Assembly: GCA_963772165.1 (NCBI GenBank)
Contig: CAVYWA010000021.1
Span: 185,089 to 249,088, forward strand
Length of the DNA stretch: 64,000 nucleotides
Direction: 5' to 3'
Source of the DNA: JAGVPT01 sp963772165
GTDB taxonomy: Bacteria; Bacteroidota; Ignavibacteria; UBA10030; UBA8401
The notes beneath the pieces were generated by a model that saw only the letters and a program-made list of their open reading frames with translations, did not search any database and was not told where the DNA came from. A program made the position numbers and the translations under genes. The stretch's first letter is position 1, and each line of letters begins with the position of its first letter. This document shows, piece after piece, positions 15,451 to 25,700 of the stretch.

Positions 15451-18060
15451 ATGCTCGCAATAATTAAAAAATACGCTCTTCTGATCTTGGGACTTACGGT
15501 TCTCGCCGTTTCTCTCGTTGAAGCACAAGTGGTCATCAACGAGCCGAAAGAGGGAACGGTAACTGTTTTCCAGAATCAGTATGTTGCGGGCCAAGCTCCT
15601 GCCGGGTTGCCTATCCAATTAAGAGTGAATGGAAGACTGGTCGATTCTGGTTCCGTGCGTATTGACGGCGTATTTGAATTTTTAGGAGTTCCGACCCCCG
15701 AAGGTCCGATAACGTACACCGTCACAGTTCGCATGCCGAACGGGACCAATGTCACCGTCAATCGGCAGATTCATCGTGTCGGTGCTCCCGACTCGATTAT
15801 CGTGAGGATGCCGGAGAACGAAGTCGGCGCCGATGGCCGCACAATCATGAATGTAACGGCGAGTGTTGTCGATAAGTGGGGAGTGAAGGTCGGCGACGGA
15901 TATTTCGTTACCGTCGAAGCCGACAGCATGGAAATGGACGTTCAAGACGTCGACCCGAATACCCCCGGTATTCAACTCCGGTTAAAAAATGGAGAGGTCA
16001 CCATTCCATTGCACGCTCCAAAAGATGCAGGGTCGTACACGCTTAAAGTTTCAACTTCCAATATTACGACAACAGTCTCTAAAGAATTTACGACTCCAAT
16101 TGAACCTTTAATGCTTGTCGGATCTGCCAACGGGACGTTAAGTTCGCTCCACACCGGAGGAAATTTATCAGACAGTTCTTTCTCGCTTCTCCAGAACGCA
16201 AACACGATCTCCGATGGAACGCACACTGACGGCAGGCTGGCATTCTACGGGCGCGGTTCTATCTGGAGCAATTATTTGTTGACCGCATCGTACGACAATC
16301 AACGAACCCCGCAAGATCGACTCTTCAAAGACCTGGACCCCGACATTCTCTACTCGGTTTACGGAGACAATAGCAATGTCGACTACACGGCACAAACGAA
16401 CAGCCCTCTGTATGTGAAGCTGGAACGAAATCGTTCCTATTTGATGTTCGGCGATTTCAATACGGCCTTTGCCATGAACGAACTGGCCCGGTACGATCGC
16501 AGCTTCACAGGTGTGAAAGCCCACTACGAAACAAAAACAGACAAAGTCGACGCGTTCGGGACAGTCACCGACCGAAAAGTAGTTCAACTTGATATACGCG
16601 GCGAAGGTATTTCAGGATTCTACTTCCTCAACAATAGCAACGTTGTTCAAGGCTCGGAGAAAGTTCGTATTGAAGTCCGTGATAAACTGCACTCCGAAGT
16701 TGTTTTAAGCCGCGTCGACAAGGCAAGAATCAACGATTATGAAATCGATTATGTGCAGGGGACGTTGTTTTTCACACAGCCAGTGCCGAGCATCGACGAC
16801 GCTGGGAATCCCGTCTATATCGTCGTAGCATATGAAGCACAATCCGGCGTTGCGGATAATTATGTCGCCGGCGCGCAAGGTGAAAAAGAAATTGCAAAGG
16901 GTCTTACCGTTGGCGCATCGGCGGTGACGGAACAGCGCGACCCCAAAAATTATACGCTCCTCGGCTTCAATACCGGATACACGATCGGAAACTCGCTGAA
17001 GGCTCTCGGAGAAATTGCACAGGGGCAGGATGCGGAACAGCGAGGTGCTGCATGGGACGTCGAAGTCAGCGGTTCACCGGTTGAACAGCTTAACCTGAAG
17101 TCCTATTTCCGAAAAGTCGAAGCAGGATTCTTAAACCCCACCGTCGGCAGCGGCGGGCTCAGCGACGGATTGGGCGGAACCAGCACCGAGCGGTATGGCA
17201 TCGGAGGATCCTACAGCCCCGTTGCTTCGACGAAGTTAACGAGTGAGTACTACCATACGATAGAGCAATCGGGAGATGCAACGGTAACGACGGACGCAGT
17301 TTCCGGCGGGATTGAACACACCTTTGCCAATATTGTAAACTCTTCTTTGAAAGTTGAAAATGCGCAGTATGAAAGCATTTCAGCCGATACGCTCCCCGAG
17401 GAAAAACGTCAGTCGACCCTCATCGACGCTAAAACAGACGTGAAGGCAACAAGCCGCCTTACTTTGACGGGAGAATACGTAGACAATATCAGTTCTTCAA
17501 GCCAAGATGAAATTCAGCCTTCCGTTGGCACACTCGGTACTGACTATCGCATCTTAGACCCGATCACGTTATCGTTGCAAGAGAAAATTTACCAGGGAGC
17601 GGGCAACTCGTCCATCGTCGGGTTGAGCTCTTCAGTAGGATTTGGAACGACCGTGACCGGAAAATATGAAATCGGAAACGGGATCAGCGGAAGGCGCAAT
17701 GAGGCAAGCATCGGCTTAAAAAACACCACGAAGATTACGGACGACCTGACGTCGGAGCTGTCGTACGAAAAAACGAAAGAACTCAATCAAAACGTGCTCG
17801 AGACCTCAACACCCGACCACAATGCCTTCTCTCTCGGTTTCGAGTATTTGCCCAAAGCTTCCTACAAAGCCACGATCAAAGGTGAGATCGCCAGCGACGG
17901 ACAGAGCACGAAACGTGACCTTACGTTCGGCGGCGACCTGCGGTTAGCGAGAGATTTCACTCTTATCGACAAACTAACGTATTATGAAGAAGTGAGATCG
18001 CAAACTCAGGATCGAGACAAACAGCTTTGTCGGCGGAACGTTAACTGCGGACCCGGATGA
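15451..18060 (+). CDS. Large outer-membrane beta-barrel protein, main part (3' end frameshifted)
   Basis: 869 residues in this frame. A signal peptide (LLILGLTVLAVSLVEAQ) is followed by Ig-like strands to about residue 215, then a long beta-barrel-like region of alternating aromatic strands containing DPDILYSVYGDNSNVDYTAQ and NRSYLMFGDFNTAF. These motifs recur in outer-membrane parts of DUF11/OmpA surface proteins of several Gram-negative groups. The barrel does not end naturally: the frame closes at 18060, while the same kind of strands continue in another frame to 18617. It probably serves as the outer-membrane anchor or export pore for its neighbours; that role is inference. Confidence 0.75.
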   Translation: MLAIIKKYALLILGLTVLAVSLVEAQVVINEPKEGTVTVFQNQYVAGQAPAGLPIQLRVNGRLVDSGSVRIDGVFEFLGVPTPEGPITYTVTVRMPNGTNVTVNRQIHRVGAPDSIIVRMPENEVGADGRTIMNVTASVVDKWGVKVGDGYFVTVEADSMEMDVQDVDPNTPGIQLRLKNGEVTIPLHAPKDAGSYTLKVSTSNITTTVSKEFTTPIEPLMLVGSANGTLSSLHTGGNLSDSSFSLLQNANTISDGTHTDGRLAFYGRGSIWSNYLLTASYDNQRTPQDRLFKDLDPDILYSVYGDNSNVDYTAQTNSPLYVKLERNRSYLMFGDFNTAFAMNELARYDRSFTGVKAHYETKTDKVDAFGTVTDRKVVQLDIRGEGISGFYFLNNSNVVQGSEKVRIEVRDKLHSEVVLSRVDKARINDYEIDYVQGTLFFTQPVPSIDDAGNPVYIVVAYEAQSGVADNYVAGAQGEKEIAKGLTVGASAVTEQRDPKNYTLLGFNTGYTIGNSLKALGEIAQGQDAEQRGAAWDVEVSGSPVEQLNLKSYFRKVEAGFLNPTVGSGGLSDGLGGTSTERYGIGGSYSPVASTKLTSEYYHTIEQSGDATVTTDAVSGGIEHTFANIVNSSLKVENAQYESISADTLPEEKRQSTLIDAKTDVKATSRLTLTGEYVDNISSSSQDEIQPSVGTLGTDYRILDPITLSLQEKIYQGAGNSSIVGLSSSVGFGTTVTGKYEIGNGISGRRNEASIGLKNTTKITDDLTSELSYEKTKELNQNVLETSTPDHNAFSLGFEYLPKASYKATIKGEIASDGQSTKRDLTFGGDLRLARDFTLIDKLTYYEEVRSQTQDRDKQLCRRNVNCGPG

Positions 18061-18617
18061 ATCTGATAGGGTCGCAGCTTTCCGACGGAGTATTGAAGAG
18101 CTTCCACAACACTATCGGTATCGCTTATCGACCGGTCGCGTGGGACTGGCTTAATGCCATCGGCAAGTTTGAGCAAAAAATGGATTACAATGGAATGGTA
18201 TCGCCTGAGACATACGATGATGCGTCCATCGTTTCTCTTCATACGTTCGTAGAGCCATTCCGCAGGTTGGAATTGGGAATGAAATATGCATTGAAAATTG
18301 ATGACCAGACATCGTACGGCCTGGATGCTAAGACCCTTACGGATTTCTATCTGCTCCATGCAGAGTATGACTTAAACTGGCACAATTTAGATGTTGCAGG
18401 AGAATACAGAATCCTCAGCCAGCGTGAAGCGAACGACGAGAAGATCGGCTACAGCGCTGAAGTAGGCTACGTTCTGCTTCAGAACGTTCATGTTGCCGTC
18501 GGCTATAATTTCATTGGAAACAAAGACATCGATTTGATAGATTACACCTATTGGTCAAAGGGGCCGTACGTGACCATGGGAGTAAAGTTCACAGAAAAAA
18601 TTCTGAATGGCTTTTGA
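18057..18617 (+). CDS. C-terminal part of the large beta-barrel protein (out of frame)
   Basis: 186 residues of barrel strands (NTIGIAYRPVAWDWLNAIGK, LELGMKYALKI, YDLNWHNLDVAGEYR) ending in the aromatic GPYVTMGVKF and final F, the usual barrel C-terminus. It is the natural continuation of the gene starting at 15451. The two frames are offset, and a third frame carries plausible residues between them at about 18019-18090 (TNSFVGGTLTADPDESD), so at least two small shifts separate the halves. Either the consensus is wrong here or the gene is broken. Confidence 0.65.
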   Translation: MNLIGSQLSDGVLKSFHNTIGIAYRPVAWDWLNAIGKFEQKMDYNGMVSPETYDDASIVSLHTFVEPFRRLELGMKYALKIDDQTSYGLDAKTLTDFYLLHAEYDLNWHNLDVAGEYRILSQREANDEKIGYSAEVGYVLLQNVHVAVGYNFIGNKDIDLIDYTYWSKGPYVTMGVKFTEKILNGF

Positions 18618-18704
18618 TGAGAATGTCGTTTACTGAAAATGGTTTGACATCAATGGTGAAAGCAATTATGAATCGATCAGCTCGCTTCTATCGATGGATT
18701 GGGA

Positions 18705-18985
18705 ATGGCAGGCATTCCCGGAAAGTCGTCGTTCATGGCAGGGTTGATGATGCTTGCCAGTTCGTCTCTCCGCGGGCAAAGCATTGCGAACTACGCTCCC
18801 GTGACTCTTACGACGAGCATTATCTACTCGTCGGACTCAACGACAGGCAATGCGATGCCGGCATGGCGTAATAACACTCCCAATAATTCCAATGAGGATG
18901 ACAACAGAAGCTATCCGGTCAACATAGGATTTGATTTTTGGTATGATGGCGTTCGGTATACGCAATTCAGCGTTTCAGACAAATG
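18705..18985 (+). CDS. N-terminal fragment of the giant repeat protein
   Basis: Starts at ATG 18705 with a hydrophobic export signal (FMAGLMMLASSSLRGQ) followed by YAPVTLTTSIIYSS and NIGFDFWYDGVRYTQFSVS. After about 18985 the frame loses sense and the plausible sequence continues in the frame read from 18931. A start further upstream (ATG 18669, MNRSARFYRWIG) is possible if another shift at about 18700 is accepted. Confidence 0.5.
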
Positions 18986-19914
18986 GATTCATGGATTTCT
19001 CGTCAGCCACATTCGACGGCGGCCCGAATTCACGGCCATTCGGACCTTACGACGCCGATCTGAGCACGAATGCATATTCCGGCGGAACGGTACTGGCGCT
19101 AGCCCCTCTCTATTATGATATGACCACGCAGGGCGAAATTGATCCGCTTGGGAATAGCATCAAGTACCTCACCACCGGTGTAGCTCCTTACAGAGTCTTG
19201 ACAGTGGAATGGCTCGACATGTCGGAATGGCCGAATCACACCTCGAACACGAATTTTCAAGTGAAGCTGTTTGAATCGACGGGCGTGATAGAATTCCTCT
19301 ATGGCTCAATGAATCCGGGAAGCGGATTTACCTGGTCATACACGCTCGGTATCAATGGGCCTTCGTTGAGTGCAACGCCTGCGGCATCGGAGCTTCTTAT
19401 CCAACAGATACAGAACACAACAACATTCAACAATACAGTTCAAAACAGCCTGGCAACGATACCGGCGGCGAACTCAATGCTTACGTTTACGCCCCCCACG
19501 CCGGCCAACCCGACGAATTTAACATTCAGCAATATACAATTGACATCGATGCAGTTAAATTGGACGGACAATGCAACCAACGAGGTTGGATACGTAATCT
19601 ATCGTTCGGACGATGGCGGAGCGACGTACAATTTCATCCATCAGATCGCCGCAAATTCAACTTCCTCAAATGAGACGGGGCTGCTTGCAGGAACAACCTA
19701 TTACTGGAAAGTTTATGCAGTGTCCGAAGGGAGACTTAGCGCTGCTCTTGCTGGAAGTCAGGCAACCAGCCCTGCCCCTAATGTCATCTCCGCGCAAACC
19801 GGGCCGTGGAACACTCGGTGCAACCTGGATTGGCGGAATTGTTCCCGCCTCGACTGCAAATGTGACGATCGCCGACAATACCACAGTTACGCTGGACGGC
19901 AGCGACACTGCTAA
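18931..19914 (+). CDS. Fragment of the giant repeat protein with fibronectin III-like domain
   Basis: The meaningful part runs from about 18975 to 19810: TNGFMDFSSATFDGG, then a lectin/propeller-like beta region, then a fibronectin type III-like domain at about 19498-19755 with LQLNWTDNATNEVGYVIYRS-like strands and GTTYYWKVYAVSEG. The last 33 codons are out of frame; the sense sequence continues in the next frame (LGATWIGGIVPASTANVTI). Confidence 0.6.
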   Translation: MIFGMMAFGIRNSAFQTNGFMDFSSATFDGGPNSRPFGPYDADLSTNAYSGGTVLALAPLYYDMTTQGEIDPLGNSIKYLTTGVAPYRVLTVEWLDMSEWPNHTSNTNFQVKLFESTGVIEFLYGSMNPGSGFTWSYTLGINGPSLSATPAASELLIQQIQNTTTFNNTVQNSLATIPAANSMLTFTPPTPANPTNLTFSNIQLTSMQLNWTDNATNEVGYVIYRSDDGGATYNFIHQIAANSTSSNETGLLAGTTYYWKVYAVSEGRLSAALAGSQATSPAPNVISAQTGPWNTRCNLDWRNCSRLDCKCDDRRQYHSYAGRQRHC

Positions 19915-20260
19915 CAGCGTAACTGTAGGGCAGGGAGGAGCGGTGCAAATTTAGTGATTGGCAATAGCGCTACCGCGCACGGACATTGACCGTTAACGGT
20001 GCCATCACGGTCAATACCGGGTGCGGCCGTTACGGTAAATTCTTCATACTCTCAAACAGCACACGCAATAAATGTTGCCGGCGATATTGTGAATTCGGGG
20101 ACATTCAACATGGAGGCGGGCACAACAAGCCGGTGTGTTGTAACTTTCAACAGGAACGGCCCGCAAAATATTGAAGGCTCAGGAACCTCGCGCTTTGGAA
20201 AAATCACGCTGAACATGGGGTCTTCGAGCTCCAATCATTCTCGACGTTTCCGCTACGAAC
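19810..20260 (+). pseudogene. Fragmented beta-helix section of the giant repeat protein
   Basis: Across this stretch the sensible protein (ADNTTVTLDGSDTANSVTV, then NLVIGNSATA, then VTVNSSYSQTAHAINVAGD, then RCVVTFNRNGPQNIEGSG) is spread over several frames, with changes near 19948, 19980, 20023 and 20235. The pieces are short strand-turn units of a filamentous beta-helix, continuous with the fragments on either side. Confidence 0.5.
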
Positions 20261-20272
20261 TTTATCGACACC

Positions 20273-21325
20273 GTGGCAAATTTTCTGACCCTTTCCAACG
20301 GAACGTTCAGGCTTTCCACTGGCGCCACCGTAATACCTTTTGTTGGAAATGCTACGATCCCATTATCTGGTGGACTGTGGCTCTACGATAATTCGCCAAC
20401 AGTAACAATTCCCGACAGTCTCATCGTAGCAGGATCCCTGAGAGTAAGCAGCGGAGTGTTAACGGTCGGGAGTGCTGCCGACGGGCGATTGATGTCTAAC
20501 GGCGGAACATTCACGATCGAAGGAGGTACGGTCAATGTTGCCGGAAGATTCGCTCCTTACAATGGATTTACGACAACAAACTTTACGATGTCGGGAGGTA
20601 CTTTCAACGTTCCGACGATCGGTTCGACAAGCACGACTGATGCTCCATTCTCGATGACTGTCGCCGGTTCCTTTTTCGAGATGACCGGCGGGACAATCAC
20701 CATCAAGCAGCCTGGCGGCTCAAACCTCGGGTTCCTCAACACCGGTTCAGCCGAATATTCGGTCACAGGCGGCACGGTTCAGATTGGCGACGCATCGACA
20801 CCGGGCGGCTCCATCATCGCCGTGAAGACGTTCACACCGGTTTACAATTTCCTGGTAGCAGGGACAACACCCACAGTTACGGCTCGGCTTGACACCAATC
20901 TCCTCGTTAAAAATAACATGACGATCAATTCGGGGAATGTCCTCAACGCTAATGTCTGCAACATCACTGTGGACGGCCAGTGGAGTGATGCCGGCTCATT
21001 TACGCCAACGACTACAACGGCCGTATTTAACGGAACGAGCGCACAGACCATCACGAAGACGTCAAGCGCCGAGACCTTCAACAAGCTTACGATAAATAAT
21101 TCAACCTCGGTCTCGCTTGGGTCGAGCACGAACGCAACGGTCGCGGATTCGTTCCAGATTTTGCAGGGAACATTCGCGGTCGGCACGAATACCCTAACGT
21201 TAAACGGCGGTGTCGCAAGCAGCGGGACATTGACTTCTGCAGCCACCGGTACCGTGTCGTACAATAAGAGTTCGGCAGGGCAAACAGTCCTCGCTGCAAG
21301 CTATGGGAATTTGATCATTCAGTAA
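20273..21325 (+). CDS. Beta-helix fragment of the giant repeat protein
   Basis: 350 residues of short Gly/Thr/Ser/Asn-rich strand repeats (SGGTFTIEGGTVNVAG, MTGGTITIKQPGG), typical of right-handed beta-helix exoproteins. It ends with SYGNLIIQ-stop, whereas later copies of this motif in the same gene (SYGNLTFSNYPK at about 23.69 kb) continue, so the stop at 21325 results from a frame change. The next bases read SNFTKTLPATGTVG in the following frame. Confidence 0.6.
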   Translation: MANFLTLSNGTFRLSTGATVIPFVGNATIPLSGGLWLYDNSPTVTIPDSLIVAGSLRVSSGVLTVGSAADGRLMSNGGTFTIEGGTVNVAGRFAPYNGFTTTNFTMSGGTFNVPTIGSTSTTDAPFSMTVAGSFFEMTGGTITIKQPGGSNLGFLNTGSAEYSVTGGTVQIGDASTPGGSIIAVKTFTPVYNFLVAGTTPTVTARLDTNLLVKNNMTINSGNVLNANVCNITVDGQWSDAGSFTPTTTTAVFNGTSAQTITKTSSAETFNKLTINNSTSVSLGSSTNATVADSFQILQGTFAVGTNTLTLNGGVASSGTLTSAATGTVSYNKSSAGQTVLAASYGNLIIQ

Positions 21326-21419
21326 TTTCACAAAGACTCTGCCGGCTACCGGAACCGTCGGTGTCGCATCAACATTTACTCCAGGCACTGCAATCGGACA
21401 CACCATCACGGGAAGTACG

Positions 21420-22181
21420 GTGGACTTCAACGGCTCGGGCTCACAAACAATTCCATCGTTCTTATTTAACAATCTCAACGTCAGCACAGGCGGGACGAAA
21501 ACGCTTGCCGTGTCTGCAGCAGACACGGTACAAGGTAACTTCACGATCAACTCTGGAGTGACTTTCGCGGATGGAGGGTTTAGCCTTCGGGTAGCCAAGA
21601 ATTCCACGAACAACGGCGCACATACAGGAACTGGGAACGTCACCTTCATCGCGGGGGGTGCTGCACATGTTCTCTCGGGGACGGGATCATACACGAACCT
21701 CGTTATGAGTGACGCAACAAACGGTGCAACGTTGTCCAACAATCTTAAAATTGGTGGCGTATTGACATTTACAAACGGCATTATCACTACTTCGTCAGCC
21801 GATACAGTAATCATTGCGTCGACCGGAAGCGTCAGCCGAACGAGCGGACATGTTAACGGCAATCTGGAAAAATATATTTCGACAGGAAGTAATGTCCTTC
21901 GAATTTTTGAAATCGGCGATGCAACAACCTTCTCGCCCGATACAGTGACCTTTGCATCGGTAACAACAGGAGGCAATCTAATTTCCTCCGTACCGCCGGA
22001 GAGAATCCGCGACATTGCAAATTCCGCAAAAATCAGCACCCGAACACAGATGTCAATCGATATTGGACTATGTGCGAACAGCGGCACGTTTCAGTTCATG
22101 ACATACAATGCAACATTTGATTTTGTTGCCGGCGATATCGATGCAGGAGCCGCAACCGCTACTTTCGTAGTTGGAAAGTGA
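21420..22181 (+). CDS. Beta-helix fragment of the giant repeat protein, paralogous to the 23.7-24.6 kb section
   Basis: About 250 residues (the sense frame begins near 21330). The order VDFNGSGSQTIPSF, NGAHTGTGNVTFIAGGAAHV, GGVLTFTNGIITTSSADTV, FEIGDATTFSPDTVTFASVT is repeated closely at 23.78-24.33 kb of the same gene, showing an internal duplication of a module of roughly 300 residues. The frame is lost at 22181 right after TFVVGK. Confidence 0.6.
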   Translation: MDFNGSGSQTIPSFLFNNLNVSTGGTKTLAVSAADTVQGNFTINSGVTFADGGFSLRVAKNSTNNGAHTGTGNVTFIAGGAAHVLSGTGSYTNLVMSDATNGATLSNNLKIGGVLTFTNGIITTSSADTVIIASTGSVSRTSGHVNGNLEKYISTGSNVLRIFEIGDATTFSPDTVTFASVTTGGNLISSVPPERIRDIANSAKISTRTQMSIDIGLCANSGTFQFMTYNATFDFVAGDIDAGAATATFVVGK

Positions 22182-22730
22182 CGGAGCGGCATGGACCTAT
22201 CCGACCCGGGAACGCGAACGGGCACAAGCACGCAGGCAACAGGGATAAAAGCTTCACCTCCGGCGGACATCTTTCGCTGTCGGCGAATTCGACGCTTATG
22301 CCAATAGTGCGTTCCGCTCCGCGCGACCGGGCGATGGCACGATAATACAACGTGGCAAGTCTGGAACAGTCGGCATCGACATGGGAGAAGCTGGAACAGG
22401 TGTGTATCCGACAAACGGACAGCTACACCACAACATCTGCAAAGCTCCCACACCGTAACTGATCACAGCAAATGTTACCGCCGAGTCAACTCCAAGTGTA
22501 CAAAGCGGAGCAGGCATTCGTCATCAAGGCGGCGTGACATTTACGCTTAGCACGGCACATCCGGAACGGATGTTTTAATCTTGCGGAACATTCACAAACA
22601 ACGGAACTTTGAGTCAGGGGGGAACTGTCACTGCATCTGTTTCAAGCGGAGGAATATATATCCACAATACGAACAATACAGCCAATCTTGAGCGACGTGG
22701 GATCCAAATTCAACTTGTCAGTTTACCGGC
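22182..22730 (+). pseudogene. Badly frame-disrupted section of the giant repeat protein
   Basis: No frame stays open, yet scraps of expected sequence appear in all three frames: SDGAAWTYPT, TGTSTQATGI, FAVGEFDAYA, ITANVTAESTPSVQSGAGI and, just before 22731, ATWDPNSTCQFTGV, which joins in frame with the long open frame starting there. This is the densest cluster of small insertions and deletions in the window. Confidence 0.55.
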
Positions 22731-25700
22731 GTGACGACCGCGCTGCCGGCAAATTTAGCCCAGACCTTCGGCCATTTCGCATGGAATTGTGCAAGTCAAA
22801 CTGCTATTCTCAGCATCGCCGGCGTTCTTACAACGATAGCTGGGAATTTCAGGATCACTTCAACCGGAACGGGTGAATTGGATCTGGCTGCAACCCAAAG
22901 CCAAACGACAACGGTCGGAGGAAACTATACTCAGACTGGTGGTACGTTTGGTTTGTCAACGGGGAACGGCACACCGACGCTCAGCATCGCTGGAAATGAT
23001 ACGATTACCGGCGGAACGCTCCGCATGAAGGGACCTGCGACTGCCGGCAACTATAGCGGCGTCTCCACGATGAATGTTGGCGGGAATTTTTATTTTACCG
23101 CAGGAACGATCAGCAGAAAATCTACAAACACCGGAGGGAAAGGATTGATTGTTTTTAACGGCACCGGCGTTCAAACATACACCTCCGGTGGAACCATCGC
23201 GACCACAGACAGCATAGGCTTCACGGTGAACTCCGGGGCAACACTTTATACGGGCACCAGTACTATTGTCGGCGGGGGAACATTTACACTTTCCAGCGGT
23301 GCAACGCTCGGCATCGGTTCGACTGGCGGAATCGCAACGAGTGGCGCCACGGGAAACATCCAAACCACTGGAAGGTCGTACAACGCGGGAGGACATTACA
23401 TCTACAATGGAACCGCGGTTCAAAGTACCGGAAACGGCCTCCCAAGCATTGTGAATCAGTTGACGATCAACAACAGCGCGGGAGTTAATCTTACGAACTC
23501 GGTTCAGACCGACTCATTGTACTTGACCGCGGGGGTTTTCAATGTCAATGCCGCCGTTACCCTCACGATAGATAATCTGGTTACTATCGCCTCCGGTTCA
23601 CTCACGAGCGCCGTTACCGGAACGGTAAACTATAGTAAGCCGTCGAATGGTCAAAATTTAATCCTGGGAAGTTACGGAAATCTTACCTTCAGCAACTATC
23701 CAAAAGTCTTCCCATCGTCGGGCATTTTATCCATCGCCGGCACTTTCACGCAGGGAACAGGGACAGGTCATGTTTTTACAGGAAGCACGGTTTCGTTTAA
23801 CGGAACAACGAGTCAGGTTATTCCGGCATTTGCGTACAACAACTTGATGACGAGCAATGGATGGAAAGGCATCGCCGGCGCTACAACGGTTCTCGGCAAT
23901 CTGACGATTACATCCGGCGTCCTTTCCGATAGTAGTTTTCTTCTTACGGTGAATGGAAATATCGCGAACACTGGAGTGCACAAAAGCGGAACGGGCGAGA
24001 TATATTTGAACGGGGGAGCAAGCGCACATGTGGTTTCGGGCGGCGGCACATTCGCAAACGTCGAGTTGAACGACGGCACAGGCATCACAACATCAGGGAA
24101 TGTGAACGTCGGAGGCATTTTGACGTTGACCCGCGGAATAATTACCACCGCGAGCGATACCGTTGTTATTCTCTCCGGTGGATCGGTTAATCGCGCCGTC
24201 AGCGGATTGCCGAGACATATCTATGGGAATATGAAAATGTATGTGGCCACCGGCGGACCGGTTTCCCTTACATTCCAAATTGGTGATGCGACCAACTACG
24301 CTCCGGTTGGAGTCACTTTTGCTTCTGTCACTGGAGCAGGCTATGTCGTCTCCTCAACCGCGGGGAGTGAACATCCAGCGATAAAGGTATCGGGCATCGA
24401 CCAAACAAATGATGCAAATCGTTTTTGGAGAATCAATAATTTGGGCGTAACGTTCACGACCTACTCGTTGACGCTGAATTTTGCCGCCGCTGATTTGGAC
24501 CCAACGGCAAACACATCATACTTCTTCATCCGGCGATTTAGTTCGCCTCTTTGGTATGGGACAAACACGACTGCGCGAACTTCGTCGAGCACTGAGTCGA
24601 TCGGCCTGGGTTCCACAGAATTCGGCGACTTTGCTGTCGGCCAGCTGCAAGGGTATTTCCGCTGGACCGGAATCGGAGGGGACAGCAAATGGAGTACAGC
24701 AAGCAATTGGAGTTTGAATAGTGTTCCTACGGCCATGAACGATGTTGTTCTCGACACCACCGCCGTTATCAACAGCGTTAGCACGGTCGATTCATGCCGA
24801 AGTTTGACGATCACGAATAGTGGCATCCAGCTTTCTGTGACAACAGGAGTGCTTTCGATATCAGGCAACTTGACGATGTCAGCCGGTGTTTTCAACACTC
24901 AATCTGCATTTCCGACAGTGCCGGGCACGGTATCCATATCGGGTGGAAAAATCGGGTTTAATGGAACGGTCGCCCAGACGATTCCCGCGTACAATTACTA
25001 TGATTTGTCCGTGAGTGGAGCGCACACAACAAATAATATTACGCTTGCGCCGGGGACGATCTCGGTGGCAGATAGTTTTATAACCACGGCGACGTTTACG
25101 ACGGGAACATGGGTTAATACCGGAAATACTTTTACGTACAGTGGTTCGGCAGGCCAGCTCATCGGCGCGATCCGGTATAACAGTCTCTCGATCCTCAATG
25201 CACGAGGGGCGAACAATATTACATTCTCCAGCACGGACACGCTTCACATTGCCGGAACACCGACGATGTCGGCAACTTTTAACAGCGGATATGGGTATAT
25301 CCTCACCGGAACGATTTTCGATTACACCGGCACCGGTGCACAGACAATACCGTGCCTGCCGTACAATTCTCTTATTATTACAGGAGCCAGGACAACAAAT
25401 ACCGTAACGCTTTCTTCAACCGATACCATTCATGTTGCGAGTGTATTCAATCCGGCCGCGACTTTTTCCAGCGGCGGGTACCAATCGTCCGGTTCGGTAT
25501 TTGACTACAACGGTACCGGAGCGCAGACAGTCGCAGCCTTTAACTATAATAATCTGCTCATCAGCGGCGCGAGAACAACCAACAACGTAACGATCGCAAA
25601 CTCCGGGACGGTCGGCATAGCAGGAACGCTGACGATAACTGCAACATTCGCAAGCGGAGGGTACGTTACTACGGGAAGCACTATTAATTACAATGGGACG

